From Spirochaetia bacterium (GTDB lineage Bacteria; Spirochaetota; Spirochaetia; CADAEX01): DNA of 55,953 nt. The notes under the pieces are model-generated. The model did not search any database, was not told the DNA's origin, and worked only from the letters and a program-made list of their open reading frames with translations. The DNA is taken from contig JAGCPA010000008.1 of NCBI GenBank assembly GCA_017642445.1, forward strand, positions 1 through 55,953. Reading direction: 5' to 3'. This document shows positions 1 to 7,254 of this stretch, one piece after another (the first letter of the stretch is position 1; every line of letters starts with the position of its first letter). Both the position numbers and the translations under genes were made by a program.

Positions 1-123
1 AAGAATAATATTACAGCCAGCAAAAGGCATGCCTGGCGGTGTCACGGACTTGTACGCACCACCGAGCAGGTGTACCTTATTGCTGGTTTTATAATGATTT
101 ACAAAGTTTTTGAAACTTTTTGA
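1..123 (+). pseudogene. Partial ORF tail at the window edge, possibly a DDE-transposase C-terminus
   Basis: An open frame enters at base 1 and stops at TGA 121-123, giving 40 residues rich in basic and aromatic residues. The pattern (His-Ala-Trp-Arg, His-Gly-Leu, then Thr-Glu-Gln-Val-Tyr-Leu followed by a hydrophobic stretch) loosely recalls the ends of DDE transposases, but this is a weak resemblance from a fragment. It could equally be a chance open frame. The next gene also looks like mobile-element cargo, which fits. Confidence 0.25.
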
Positions 124-140
124 GCAGAAATTGAAGCAAA

Positions 141-737
141 ATGAACATTTTTTGTGTATTAGTAGATATGAATGAGCAATTTTTTATATTTTCTGATAGT
201 GAAAGAAGGGAGAAAAGAAATGCATTGAAAGCCCTTACATCCGTGGAAGCAATGCCATTAGAGCAGGTACCTGAAATTTTTCGTAATCCCAAAGATAAGA
301 CACCTCAAATAATCAAACAAAGAAAAGAATGGATATTCTCTCACCTGCAGAACACATTTCCAGACTCACCCGTTGGGAAAATAATTATTTCAAGATCCAG
401 TATACACGATTCCTTGTTCAAAGGCTGTAATAGATTCAAAGCCGGGTTATATCCTATACTAGATAAGCTGATAGAAAGCAGTATTCTTCTTTACATCAAT
501 TTTGAAAGCGCAGACGATATTCAATTTATTTTGGGGAATAAGTATTCCAGGTCCGGAGCAAATGGATATGTCGGAATTGTGATTAGAACTGATAAAGATG
601 GGAAGAAATACTATTCACATACCATCTATCATAAAATTAGCCAGGCGGCCACAGGCGGAACTGGAAACCAGAACCTGACCCGGAATCTGCACCCGGCTGT
701 AAATAATATACTCCATGAAATTTTATCTGTCAACTAA
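141..737 (+). CDS. Protein resembling LPD3/PBECR-type modules of phage polyvalent proteins
   Basis: A 198-residue soluble protein with no signal peptide or membrane segment. Around residues 84-165 a helix containing 'SSIHDSL' and 'KLIESSILLYINFES' is followed by strands ending in 'RTDKDGKKYYSHTIYHK'. This helix-then-barnase-like-strand layout recalls the LPD3/PBECR (phage Barnase-EndoU-ColicinE5/D-RelE-like) modules of polyvalent proteins in phages and conjugative elements. The family call is from memory of the pattern and is tentative. ATG 141 and ATG 168 both lack a convincing Shine-Dalgarno sequence, so this may be the detached end of a once larger protein. It is visibly more AT-rich than the genes from 1059 onward, consistent with recent acquisition. 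Confidence 0.5.
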   Translation: MNIFCVLVDMNEQFFIFSDSERREKRNALKALTSVEAMPLEQVPEIFRNPKDKTPQIIKQRKEWIFSHLQNTFPDSPVGKIIISRSSIHDSLFKGCNRFKAGLYPILDKLIESSILLYINFESADDIQFILGNKYSRSGANGYVGIVIRTDKDGKKYYSHTIYHKISQAATGGTGNQNLTRNLHPAVNNILHEILSVN

Positions 738-739
738 AA

Positions 740-771
740 GTGTAGAAAAGGGGTATCATTCCTTGCTACAC
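740..771 (+). terminator. Hairpin directly after the 141-737 gene, weak terminator candidate
   Basis: GTGTAG (740-745) pairs with CTACAC (766-771), with further AAGG/CCTT pairing inside. It begins 3 bases after the stop codon. The sequence after it is only moderately T-rich, so intrinsic termination is uncertain. It sits at the change from AT-rich accessory DNA to the more GC-balanced host-like genes. Confidence 0.35.
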
Positions 772-811
772 CTACTGCTCTATTATTGTGAAAACAGACA
801 GAGGTTGCAGT

Positions 812-991
812 ATGGCAAGCAGATATGAAGGGTTAATAGGTTACGAATGGAAAGGATCACCGGAGCGGATCAGGATGCCTCTGGAGCAGCGGGCAAAGAT
901 ATTTGCCCCTTTTGCAGCTCTCAAGGGTTATTCTGAGCTGATAAAAAAGACCGAGGAAGAGGTCAGGCAGAGGTATGAGGGACAAAAATGA
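812..991 (+). CDS. YolD-like small protein linked to a Y-family polymerase
   Basis: A 59-residue protein. The motif 'RIRMPLEQRAKIFAPFAALKGY' (shown here as its two halves, RIRMP and RAKIFAPFAALKGY) matches the signature of YolD-like proteins of clostridia (R-M-S...RAAQFAPFAAL-x-GY). Those proteins are normally encoded beside a UmuC/DinB-type polymerase and are thought to be its accessory factor. Here the polymerase is 1.1 kb downstream on the same strand. I chose ATG 812 because AGAGG lies 7 bases before it; a GTG at 788 is also in frame but has no ribosome-binding site. The extreme C-terminus is charged and probably helical. Confidence 0.7.
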   Translation: MASRYEGLIGYEWKGSPERIRMPLEQRAKIFAPFAALKGYSELIKKTEEEVRQRYEGQK

Positions 992-1058
992 AAAAATGTG
1001 ATAGAATAAAATAAGGAAATAGAAGCGAAAGAATATCACCCAATCTTTTTATGATAAT

Positions 1059-1784
1059 ATGGCATCCCAATATGATAAGCTCTTCCTCGACTGGCACTCT
1101 ACAACAAGAGAACAGGCCATTATACTGGACAATATCTTCAGGGCGCATGGCTTTGACAAAACAGCAGGCATCCTGGACTGTGCATGCGGAATCGGGACAC
1201 AGGCGATAGGACTGGCAGCACTTGGATACCATGTCACAGCCTCAGATATCAGCGACGGAGAACTGGTAGAGGCAAAAGAGCGGGCCAGGAAGAATGGCGT
1301 TGAGATCCGGTTTGAGCATGCAGACTTCTGCACATTATCAGAAACATTCTCCGACCAGTTTGACATTGTCATTGCAATGGACAACGCTCTGCCTCACATG
1401 CTTTCAGGCGATGCCCTGGAGACAGCGGTCAGAAGCATTATCGGACAGATCAGACCAGGAGGCCTATTTGTTGCCAGCATCCGGGATTACGATTCTCTTC
1501 TAAAGAGCAGACCGCCCTATTCCCCACCATACATCCATAAGACTGCCAAGGGGCAGCGTCTCTCGTTCCAGACCTGGATCTGGAATGATGATCATTATCG
1601 GCTGACACAGTATATCATCGAGGATGAGGAGAAACTGAGCATCAGCAAGTTCGACTGTGAATACAGGGCTGTCCGCCGAGAAGAGCTGACAAAGCTGCTC
1701 AAGGATGCAGGTTGCAGTGAGGTCTCCTGGAAATTCCCTGAGGAGACTCAGTTCTACCAGCCTATTGTTGTGGCAAGAAAGTGA
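1059..1784 (+). CDS. Class I SAM-dependent methyltransferase
   Basis: A 241-residue Rossmann-fold methyltransferase. SAM-binding motif I is 'ILDCACGIGTQAIGLA', followed by 'VTASDIS' (acidic end of strand 2) and 'DIVIAMDNALPHM' (motif IV region). The C-terminal half is a small antiparallel domain. The family resembles glycine/sarcosine or small-molecule methyltransferases; the substrate cannot be read from sequence. An oddity is that the open frame upstream of ATG 1059 still encodes 'ITQSFYDN', which looks like the conserved N-terminus of this family, yet no ATG, GTG or TTG lies between it and the upstream stop at 1020. It sits 3 bases before the next gene, so it is probably in one operon with the YolD-like and polymerase genes. 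Confidence 0.8.
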   Translation: MASQYDKLFLDWHSTTREQAIILDNIFRAHGFDKTAGILDCACGIGTQAIGLAALGYHVTASDISDGELVEAKERARKNGVEIRFEHADFCTLSETFSDQFDIVIAMDNALPHMLSGDALETAVRSIIGQIRPGGLFVASIRDYDSLLKSRPPYSPPYIHKTAKGQRLSFQTWIWNDDHYRLTQYIIEDEEKLSISKFDCEYRAVRREELTKLLKDAGCSEVSWKFPEETQFYQPIVVARK

Positions 1785-1787
1785 CAG

Positions 1788-2111
1788 ATGATAGATTTCA
1801 AGGACAGCAATTTCAGACGCTACTTCCGCTGGGCACTGACCCTGATGATACTCCCCCTTGGAGTATTCTACTTCATCTATCCCCCTGTGATGGCATGGAG
1901 CCAGGAGCATATTCTGCAGCCCTTCTACTTCTATCTCTTTGACAAAGGCTACGATATCTCGTTCGTCATAAATATGCGTATTCTGGTCAAAGGGTTTATC
2001 TTCACTGTGCTTCTGGCAGTATGCTGGTTTCCCTCAACCTTGCTCATGCGCTACCTCTACTATCGCATCGTGGAGCACAAGCGCCACCCCGGCATCTTCG
2101 ACGAGAAATAA
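1788..2111 (+). CDS. Small membrane protein of unknown function
   Basis: A 107-residue protein with two predicted membrane segments at about residues 13-35 and 64-87, and a charged C-terminal tail rich in Arg, His and Lys. I do not recognise the family. It starts 3 bases after the methyltransferase stop and ends 3 bases before the polymerase start, so it is almost certainly cotranscribed with them. A link to DNA damage tolerance is suggested only by this position. Confidence 0.7.
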   Translation: MIDFKDSNFRRYFRWALTLMILPLGVFYFIYPPVMAWSQEHILQPFYFYLFDKGYDISFVINMRILVKGFIFTVLLAVCWFPSTLLMRYLYYRIVEHKRHPGIFDEK

Positions 2112-2114
2112 CAT

Positions 2115-3434
2115 ATGGAGCATGTCTACTTCGCAATAGACCTCAAATCCTTCTATGCATCGGTGGAATGTGTGGAGCGTGGGCTGGATCCTCTGACCAC
2201 GAATCTGGTGGTGGCTGACGTATCGAGAACCGAGAAGACTATCTGCCTGGCCGTGACCCCATCTCTGAAGGCCCAGGGGCTAAAGGGGCGGTGCAGGCTA
2301 TTCGAGGTGGTGCAGAAAGCAAGGGAGATTGAGGCCCTGACCGGCAGGAAGCTGGAATACATAACTGCAGTGCCCCGTATGGCCCTGTATATGGAGTACT
2401 CTGCCCGCATCTACGGCATCTACTTAAAATACTTCAGCCCCGACGACATCCATGTCTACAGCATAGACGAGGTTTTCATAGATGCCACTCCCTATATGGC
2501 CCTGTATAAAACAGATGCCCATACCCTGCTCCGCACCGTGATAAAAAGTGTCCTGTCCGAGACTGGAATAACAGCCACAGCCGGGATTGCCCCGAACCTT
2601 TATCTTTGCAAGGTTGCCATGGACATAGTGGCAAAACATTCGCCCCCAGACAGGAACGGCGTGCGGATAGCAGAGCTTACTGTGGAGAGCTACCGTAAAA
2701 CCCTGTGGAATCACCGTCCCATAACCGACTTCTGGCGCATAAGCCATGGTACAGCGGCCCGTCTTGAGCATCATGGGATGCGCACCATGGGTGACATCGC
2801 CGTCAGATCGCTGCAGAACGAGGCTCTGCTCTACAAACTCTTCGGCATAGATGCAGAGATCCTTATAGATCATGCCTGGGGTCTTGAGAACTGCACCATA
2901 GCCCACATAAAGAACTACAGGAGCACATCGCGCAGCCTCTGCTCGGGCCAGGTGCTGCACCACCCCTACCCTGTGGACAAAGCCCGTCTGGTGGTGCGGG
3001 AGATGGCAGAAGACCTGGCACAGGACCTGGTGGCAAAGAACCTGGCATCAGAGCAGTTCTCCCTCTATATTTTATATGACAAGAGCAGCACACCTGTTCC
3101 TATGGCAGACCATGGCCTGGTACATCTGGGAAGCCACACCGCATCGCTGCACAGGATAACCCGCGGAATCCTGGATATATTTGACCGGATTGCAGATCCT
3201 GCCCTGCTGATACGGCGGATAAATGTGTCGGCAGACACTGTGATAAATCAGAAGGATGAGCAGGCAGACCTATTTACTGACATGGCAGCCCAAAGAAAGG
3301 AAAGGTCGCTGCAGAACGCCATGCTGAGCATACAGAGCAGGTTCGGAAAGAATGCAATTCTAAAGGCAGATGATTATACAGAAGAGGCCACCGCCAGGGA
3401 TCGGAACGAGCAGATAGGAGGCCACCGGGCATGA
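2115..3434 (+). CDS. Y-family (UmuC/DinB-type) translesion DNA polymerase
   Basis: A 439-residue error-prone polymerase that would copy past damaged bases. The N-terminal palm has the first catalytic acid in 'FAIDLKSFYASVE' and the acidic pair in 'VYSIDEVFIDATPY'. The little-finger region follows at about 240-370. Residues 383-387 read QADLF, a good match to the beta-clamp binding motif (Q-x-x-L-F). It resembles the UmuC-like polymerases of Firmicutes that pair with YolD-like proteins, and such a protein is encoded at 812. No LexA-type SOS box was recognised upstream. The start overlaps nothing and is 3 bases after the preceding stop, suggesting translational coupling. Confidence 0.9.
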   Translation: MEHVYFAIDLKSFYASVECVERGLDPLTTNLVVADVSRTEKTICLAVTPSLKAQGLKGRCRLFEVVQKAREIEALTGRKLEYITAVPRMALYMEYSARIYGIYLKYFSPDDIHVYSIDEVFIDATPYMALYKTDAHTLLRTVIKSVLSETGITATAGIAPNLYLCKVAMDIVAKHSPPDRNGVRIAELTVESYRKTLWNHRPITDFWRISHGTAARLEHHGMRTMGDIAVRSLQNEALLYKLFGIDAEILIDHAWGLENCTIAHIKNYRSTSRSLCSGQVLHHPYPVDKARLVVREMAEDLAQDLVAKNLASEQFSLYILYDKSSTPVPMADHGLVHLGSHTASLHRITRGILDIFDRIADPALLIRRINVSADTVINQKDEQADLFTDMAAQRKERSLQNAMLSIQSRFGKNAILKADDYTEEATARDRNEQIGGHRA

Positions 3435-3458
3435 CAGAATATTATAGAAATTTTTTAT

Positions 3459-3487
3459 TTGCGTATCAGCTTATCTTATGATATATT
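3459..3487 (+). promoter_or_regulatory. Promoter of the KimA-like gene, leaderless arrangement
   Basis: TTGCGT (3459-3464), a 17-base spacer and TATATT (3482-3487). The start codon at 3494 begins 7 bases after the -10 box, so transcription should begin at or next to the ATG. There is no Shine-Dalgarno sequence. Confidence 0.5.
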
Positions 3488-3493
3488 AAAAAA

Positions 3494-5332
3494 ATGATAA
3501 AAAAACTTAAGCATCTGCTGATCGGAACCCCGCTTGCCGATTCCGAATTGGGAAACGAGAAATTCAATATTTTCTGGGGAATTCCAGTCTTTGCCAGCGA
3601 TGCCATATCATCTGTAAGCTATGCCGGAGAGGAAATCCTGCTGGTACTGATTCCTGTGCTGGGCATGCTTTCTTACCAATTCTTCCTGCCTATTGTTGCT
3701 GCAATCATAGGGCTCCTTGTCATCCTTATCTTCTGCTACCGCCAGACTATCGCAGCCTACCCACAGGGAGGAGGCGCCTATATTGTTGCCCATGAAAACC
3801 TGGGGCAGACCCCTGGCCTGGTCGCAGGAGGGGCTCTTATCATCGGCTATGTGCTGACAGTTGCTGTAAGTGCCTGTGCAGGTGCTGCCGCAATAACATC
3901 AGCTTTCCCGCAGCTGCTTAAATACAAAGCGCTCCTGGCTTTTGCAATCATATCTCTTCTGACATGGGGAAACCTGCGGGGCCTCAGGGAGTCTTCCGTC
4001 ATGTTCGGAGTCCCCACATATATCTTTATCCTGACAATGATCACACTGATTGTCACAGGTCTGATAAAATATGCCCTGGGTCTGTACACCCCTGAGCAGC
4101 AGGTTGTGGCAGTGCAGCAGGCAGAAGACACTTTAATGTTTGTCATGCTGAGGGCCTTTGCATCAGGCTGTACCGCGCTGACCGGTGTCGAGGCAGTCTC
4201 CAACGGTGTTCCCAACTTCAAGGAACCGACTGTCAAGAATGCAAAGACTGTCCTCTATGCCATGGCCGGCTTTGTGGCTTTAGTGTTCTTTGGAGTAAGC
4301 GCTCTTATAAACCTGTATCAGATTCAGCCTAACAGCGAGGCCACCGCAGTCAGCCAGCTGGCCGGCGCAGTTTTCGGACGTGGCAGCGCTATGTTCTTTG
4401 TAGTCCAGATCATGACAGTTATCATTCTTGCCCTGGCTGCCAACACAGCTTATGCAGGCATGCCGCTCCTGACCGCCCTCATGGCAAAAGACGGCTTCCT
4501 CCCCCGCAGGCTGGTTACACGGGGAGCACGGCTCAACTTCTCAAACGGTATCCTGTTCCTGTTTGCATCCTCTTCTATTCTGGTATTTGCATTCAACGGG
4601 GATCAGCATCTTCTGCTCCCGCTCTATGCAAGCGGCGTGTTCATCTCGTTCCTCCTCAACCAGTACGGAATGGTGGTCCACTGGATCAGGGAAAAAGGCA
4701 ATGGCTGGAAGATAAAGGCTATAATCAACGGCTTCGGAACTGTTGTGACAGGCATCACCCTGGTGGTGATTGTAATTGTGAAGTTCCTAAGCGGCGCATG
4801 GGTCACACTGATCTGCATAATCGCTCTTGTATATATGATGAGGAAGATCAGGAAGCATTATGTGACTGTTGCTGAAGACTTAAGAATTGAATCCACGCAG
4901 AAAGCGAAAGAAGTCATACGGAACGTAGCTTCCGGAAAGGTTATCCTTCCTATACAGTCCCTGAACCGTTCTTTCCTCAAGACCTTGAACTGCGCCCTGG
5001 GCTGCGGCTTTACCGAGGTTGAGATCTATCATATATCTGACAATAAGGAACGGGCAGAAGCCTTGAAAGCCTCCATCGGGGAGCTTGGACTCAATGCTGT
5101 CTTCCACTACGATATAACTCCTTACAGAAATATGAACGAGGTTCTGCTTAAGCATGTGGAGGAAGAGGCAGATAAACTTGGCCCCAACCGCAGCCTGGTA
5201 ATAATGATGGGCATGCTGGTTGTGACAAAACAGCTTGAGAAACCGCTGCACAACCAGACCACACAGCGGCTGATGAAAGAGCTTGAGACCTATCAGAATG
5301 TCTCTGTATTTACAGTCCCCTATCTGATTTAA
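3494..5332 (+). CDS. KimA-like APC-superfamily transporter (probable K+ importer)
   Basis: A 612-residue inner-membrane transporter with about 12 membrane segments up to roughly residue 455 and a soluble C-terminal domain of about 150 residues. The N-terminus 'LIGTPLADSELGNEK', followed by 'FASDAISSVSYAGEEILL', closely follows the pattern of Bacillus KimA (YdaO), a KUP-family proton/potassium symporter of nearly equal length. Potassium as substrate is inferred from this resemblance; an amino-acid permease is the alternative. Its stop is one base from the stop of the convergent His-rich gene. The upstream region is too short for a c-di-AMP (ydaO) riboswitch, unlike in Bacillus. Confidence 0.75.
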   Translation: MIKKLKHLLIGTPLADSELGNEKFNIFWGIPVFASDAISSVSYAGEEILLVLIPVLGMLSYQFFLPIVAAIIGLLVILIFCYRQTIAAYPQGGGAYIVAHENLGQTPGLVAGGALIIGYVLTVAVSACAGAAAITSAFPQLLKYKALLAFAIISLLTWGNLRGLRESSVMFGVPTYIFILTMITLIVTGLIKYALGLYTPEQQVVAVQQAEDTLMFVMLRAFASGCTALTGVEAVSNGVPNFKEPTVKNAKTVLYAMAGFVALVFFGVSALINLYQIQPNSEATAVSQLAGAVFGRGSAMFFVVQIMTVIILALAANTAYAGMPLLTALMAKDGFLPRRLVTRGARLNFSNGILFLFASSSILVFAFNGDQHLLLPLYASGVFISFLLNQYGMVVHWIREKGNGWKIKAIINGFGTVVTGITLVVIVIVKFLSGAWVTLICIIALVYMMRKIRKHYVTVAEDLRIESTQKAKEVIRNVASGKVILPIQSLNRSFLKTLNCALGCGFTEVEIYHISDNKERAEALKASIGELGLNAVFHYDITPYRNMNEVLLKHVEEEADKLGPNRSLVIMMGMLVVTKQLEKPLHNQTTQRLMKELETYQNVSVFTVPYLI

Positions 5333-5333
5333 T

Positions 5334-5675
5334 TTACTTAGTCTGCTGAGGCTCCGCAGGAGTCTTAGGCTGCGGTGTCACAGGCTTCTGGTCGCCAGGC
5401 TTAAAACCAGGCTTCTTATCCCAAGGCTTGAAGCCAGGCATCATATGCTTTGGCGGAAAGTGGCCGAACTTGTAGGGATGACACTTGAAGTGATGATGAC
5501 CGAAGGCTGGAGCAGCTGCCTGTGCAGAAGCTGCACTTACAATCGGATAATGATGTCCATGATCATGGCCGCTGTGCATTGCCATAGGGATAAGGATGCA
5601 CATCTGCACCACCAGAAGGACAAGAATCACAATAGCGATTGTGAATATTGCGAATAAAAGTTTGTTGTTTTCCAT
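5334..5675 (-). CDS. Small membrane-anchored His/Pro-rich protein
   Basis: A 113-residue protein with one N-terminal membrane helix (about residues 6-28) followed by a low-complexity outward-facing tail. The tail holds clusters such as 'HSGHDHGHHYP' and 'GHHHFKCHP', then Pro/Lys/Gln-rich repeats of the type PGFKP. Histidine clusters like these commonly bind Ni, Zn or Cu, but no function is established here. I chose ATG 5675 because AGAGGTG lies 6 bases upstream; a GTG at 5684 is part of that ribosome-binding site. The family is not recognised. Confidence 0.7.
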   Translation of the reverse strand: MENNKLLFAIFTIAIVILVLLVVQMCILIPMAMHSGHDHGHHYPIVSAASAQAAAPAFGHHHFKCHPYKFGHFPPKHMMPGFKPWDKKPGFKPGDQKPVTPQPKTPAEPQQTK

Positions 5676-5764
5676 AAATTTCACCTCTTTCAGTTTTTTT
5701 TAATTTACACACTTAAAACCGGAAGAGGACATAAATTGTTTATGAAAAAACAATGAAAGTTTTG

Positions 5765-6877
5765 TTATTTTTCCCAGGGGAAGATATACTGAGTCAGCTT
5801 AAGCTCATCACGGATGGCAGAGATCTCCTTCTGGACAGGCTCGGTGATAGGAACACCCTTGTCCTTCCGCTCAAGCCACACCTTCCACTCCTTCTCTCCT
5901 GCGGTGAAGATGTGCTCTGCACCTGGTGCCTTTGTGGAGTTACGGACCTTGCGGATAATCTCTCCCGCCTTCTTCCGTGCCAGCTCCTCGCCCAGGAAGT
6001 GGCCTGTATCAATAGCGATGAAGAAGTGTCCCAGATGGTATGGGCCCGGCTTTCCGACAGGATCTTTGCCTACAAGCATCTCGCCATAAGCGCCATCCTG
6101 CAGGATTGCAGAAAGAAGCTCGACAACCATGGCATAGCCATAGCCCTTGTAGCCGCCAAGCGCCTCCCCTGCACCGCCCAACGGAAGGAGCGCCGCATCT
6201 CCCTTGCGGATCATCTTGAGGGCCTTGTCGGGGTCGCCTTCGTATTCCTGGCCGTCGTGGGTGATGACAGTCCCCTGATGCACCGGCTCTCCGGTGCGGA
6301 TATAGTACTCAATCTTGCCGTTCTGTGTGATTGATGTGGCACAGTCAAGGATAAAGTCGAAATCCTCGTCGGTAGGAATGCCGATAGTAAGAGGGTTTGT
6401 GCCGAACATGCCGTCCACACCCCAGGTAGGTGCAACCGACGGGCGGGCGTTGGTTCCTGTAAGCCCTATACAGCCCTGCTTTGTTGCCTGGGTGGCATAG
6501 TAGCCTGCGATTCCGTAGTGGCAGGAGTTGCGGACTACAGTCATTCCCATTCCATACTTCTTAGCCTTGTCTATAGCCAGCTGCATGGCCTTGTATCCGA
6601 TGACCTGCCCCATGCCGTCGTGACCGTCGATGACAGCTGTGGTCTCGGTCTCCTTAAGTATCTCAAAGTTGGTGACAGGATTCTGGATGCCTGCCTTTAT
6701 ACGGTCCAAATAGATAGGCTTGAAGCGGTTGCAGCCATGGCTCTCTATGCCCCGGCGGTCCGATTCCAGAAGGACATCGGTACAGATCTTGGCATCCTCC
6801 TCAGGCACGCCATAACCTTTGAATGCATCGGTAACAAAAGAAGTGATAAGATCCCATGGACAAACAACTCTGCTCAT
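5765..6877 (-). CDS. Malate/L-lactate dehydrogenase family oxidoreductase (Ldh_2)
   Basis: A 370-residue cytoplasmic NAD(P)-dependent 2-hydroxyacid dehydrogenase of the Ldh_2 family (malate, lactate, ureidoglycolate and 2,3-diketogulonate dehydrogenases). Visible family features are 'SHGCNRF' near the N-terminus, 'DGHDGMGQVIGYKAM', 'VRNSCHYGIAGYYA' with the conserved His, 'GTNPLTIGIP' and 'GGYKGYGYAMVVELLSAIL'. The exact substrate is not decidable. I chose ATG 6877 because GGAGG lies 5 bases upstream; the longer frame from 6895 lacks such a site. It stands alone between oppositely oriented or separately promoted genes. Confidence 0.88.
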   Translation of the reverse strand: MSRVVCPWDLITSFVTDAFKGYGVPEEDAKICTDVLLESDRRGIESHGCNRFKPIYLDRIKAGIQNPVTNFEILKETETTAVIDGHDGMGQVIGYKAMQLAIDKAKKYGMGMTVVRNSCHYGIAGYYATQATKQGCIGLTGTNARPSVAPTWGVDGMFGTNPLTIGIPTDEDFDFILDCATSITQNGKIEYYIRTGEPVHQGTVITHDGQEYEGDPDKALKMIRKGDAALLPLGGAGEALGGYKGYGYAMVVELLSAILQDGAYGEMLVGKDPVGKPGPYHLGHFFIAIDTGHFLGEELARKKAGEIIRKVRNSTKAPGAEHIFTAGEKEWKVWLERKDKGVPITEPVQKEISAIRDELKLTQYIFPWEK

Positions 6878-6915
6878 ACAAGCCTCCGCAATCATAATAT
6901 ACTATAAATTTATCG

Positions 6916-6945
6916 TTGACAACTTTTCTTTCAAAATACTATATT
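6916..6945 (+). promoter_or_regulatory. Promoter of the RiPP-like precursor gene
   Basis: TTGACA (6916-6921), 18-base spacer, TATATT (6940-6945). Transcription would start near 6952, placing AAAGGATGG and the ATG at 6967 in a very short leader. This is one of the best consensus promoters in the window. Confidence 0.65.
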
Positions 6946-6966
6946 GAAAAAAAGGATGGAAAAAAA

Positions 6967-7209
6967 ATGTCTGACAATAAAAAGAAAATTGCCATGGAAA
7001 TGCTTGAGAAAGCAGCAAAATGCAAGAGTGCCGAGGAACTGATCGCTCTTGCAAAGACAGAAGGTATCCAGATCACAAAGGCAGAGGCCGAGGCTTATCT
7101 GGCCGAGCTTGCCGATGCAGAGATGAAACCTGAGCTGCTTGAGAAAATAGCAGGGGGCTTCCATTGTGGTTCATACTGCCTGGAGCTTGAAGGCGAATCC
7201 CACTACTGA
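6967..7209 (+). CDS. Double-glycine leader peptide, Nif11-like RiPP/secreted-peptide precursor candidate
   Basis: An 80-residue protein. Residues 1-64 form a helical, acidic leader in which 'SAEELIALAKTEGIQITKAEAEAYLAEL' (read as SAEELIALAK, TEGIQITKAE, AEAYLAEL) resembles Nif11-type leaders. The leader ends 'ELLEKIAGG', the classic double-Gly cleavage site used by C39-peptidase ABC exporters. The 16-residue core is FHCGSYCLELEGESHY, with two Cys and one Ser available for modification. Start ATG 6967 has AAAGG upstream. No modifying enzyme, C39 transporter or immunity gene is in the window; the neighbours are a dehydrogenase and PBP1A. The alternative is an unmodified secreted signal peptide. 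Confidence 0.72.
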   Translation: MSDNKKKIAMEMLEKAAKCKSAEELIALAKTEGIQITKAEAEAYLAELADAEMKPELLEKIAGGFHCGSYCLELEGESHY

Positions 7210-7219
7210 TCCTCCGGTA

Positions 7220-7246
7220 TTGATTATTACTTATATATTTTATAAA
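7220..7246 (+). promoter_or_regulatory. Possible promoter giving leaderless PBP1A mRNA
   Basis: TTGATT (7220-7225), a short 15-base spacer, TATAAA (7241-7246). The ATG at 7255 begins 9 bases after the -10 box and has no Shine-Dalgarno sequence. Readthrough from the upstream peptide gene is also possible. Confidence 0.35.
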
Positions 7247-7254
7247 TTATTTAT

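Noticed and set aside
2424-2963. Minus-strand open frame of 179 codons inside the polymerase gene
   Set aside because: No ribosome-binding site or recognisable domain; shadow of the Y-family polymerase.
3435-3493. c-di-AMP (ydaO) riboswitch before the KimA-like gene
   Set aside because: Only 59 bases are available and a promoter ends 6 bases before the ATG, leaving no leader.
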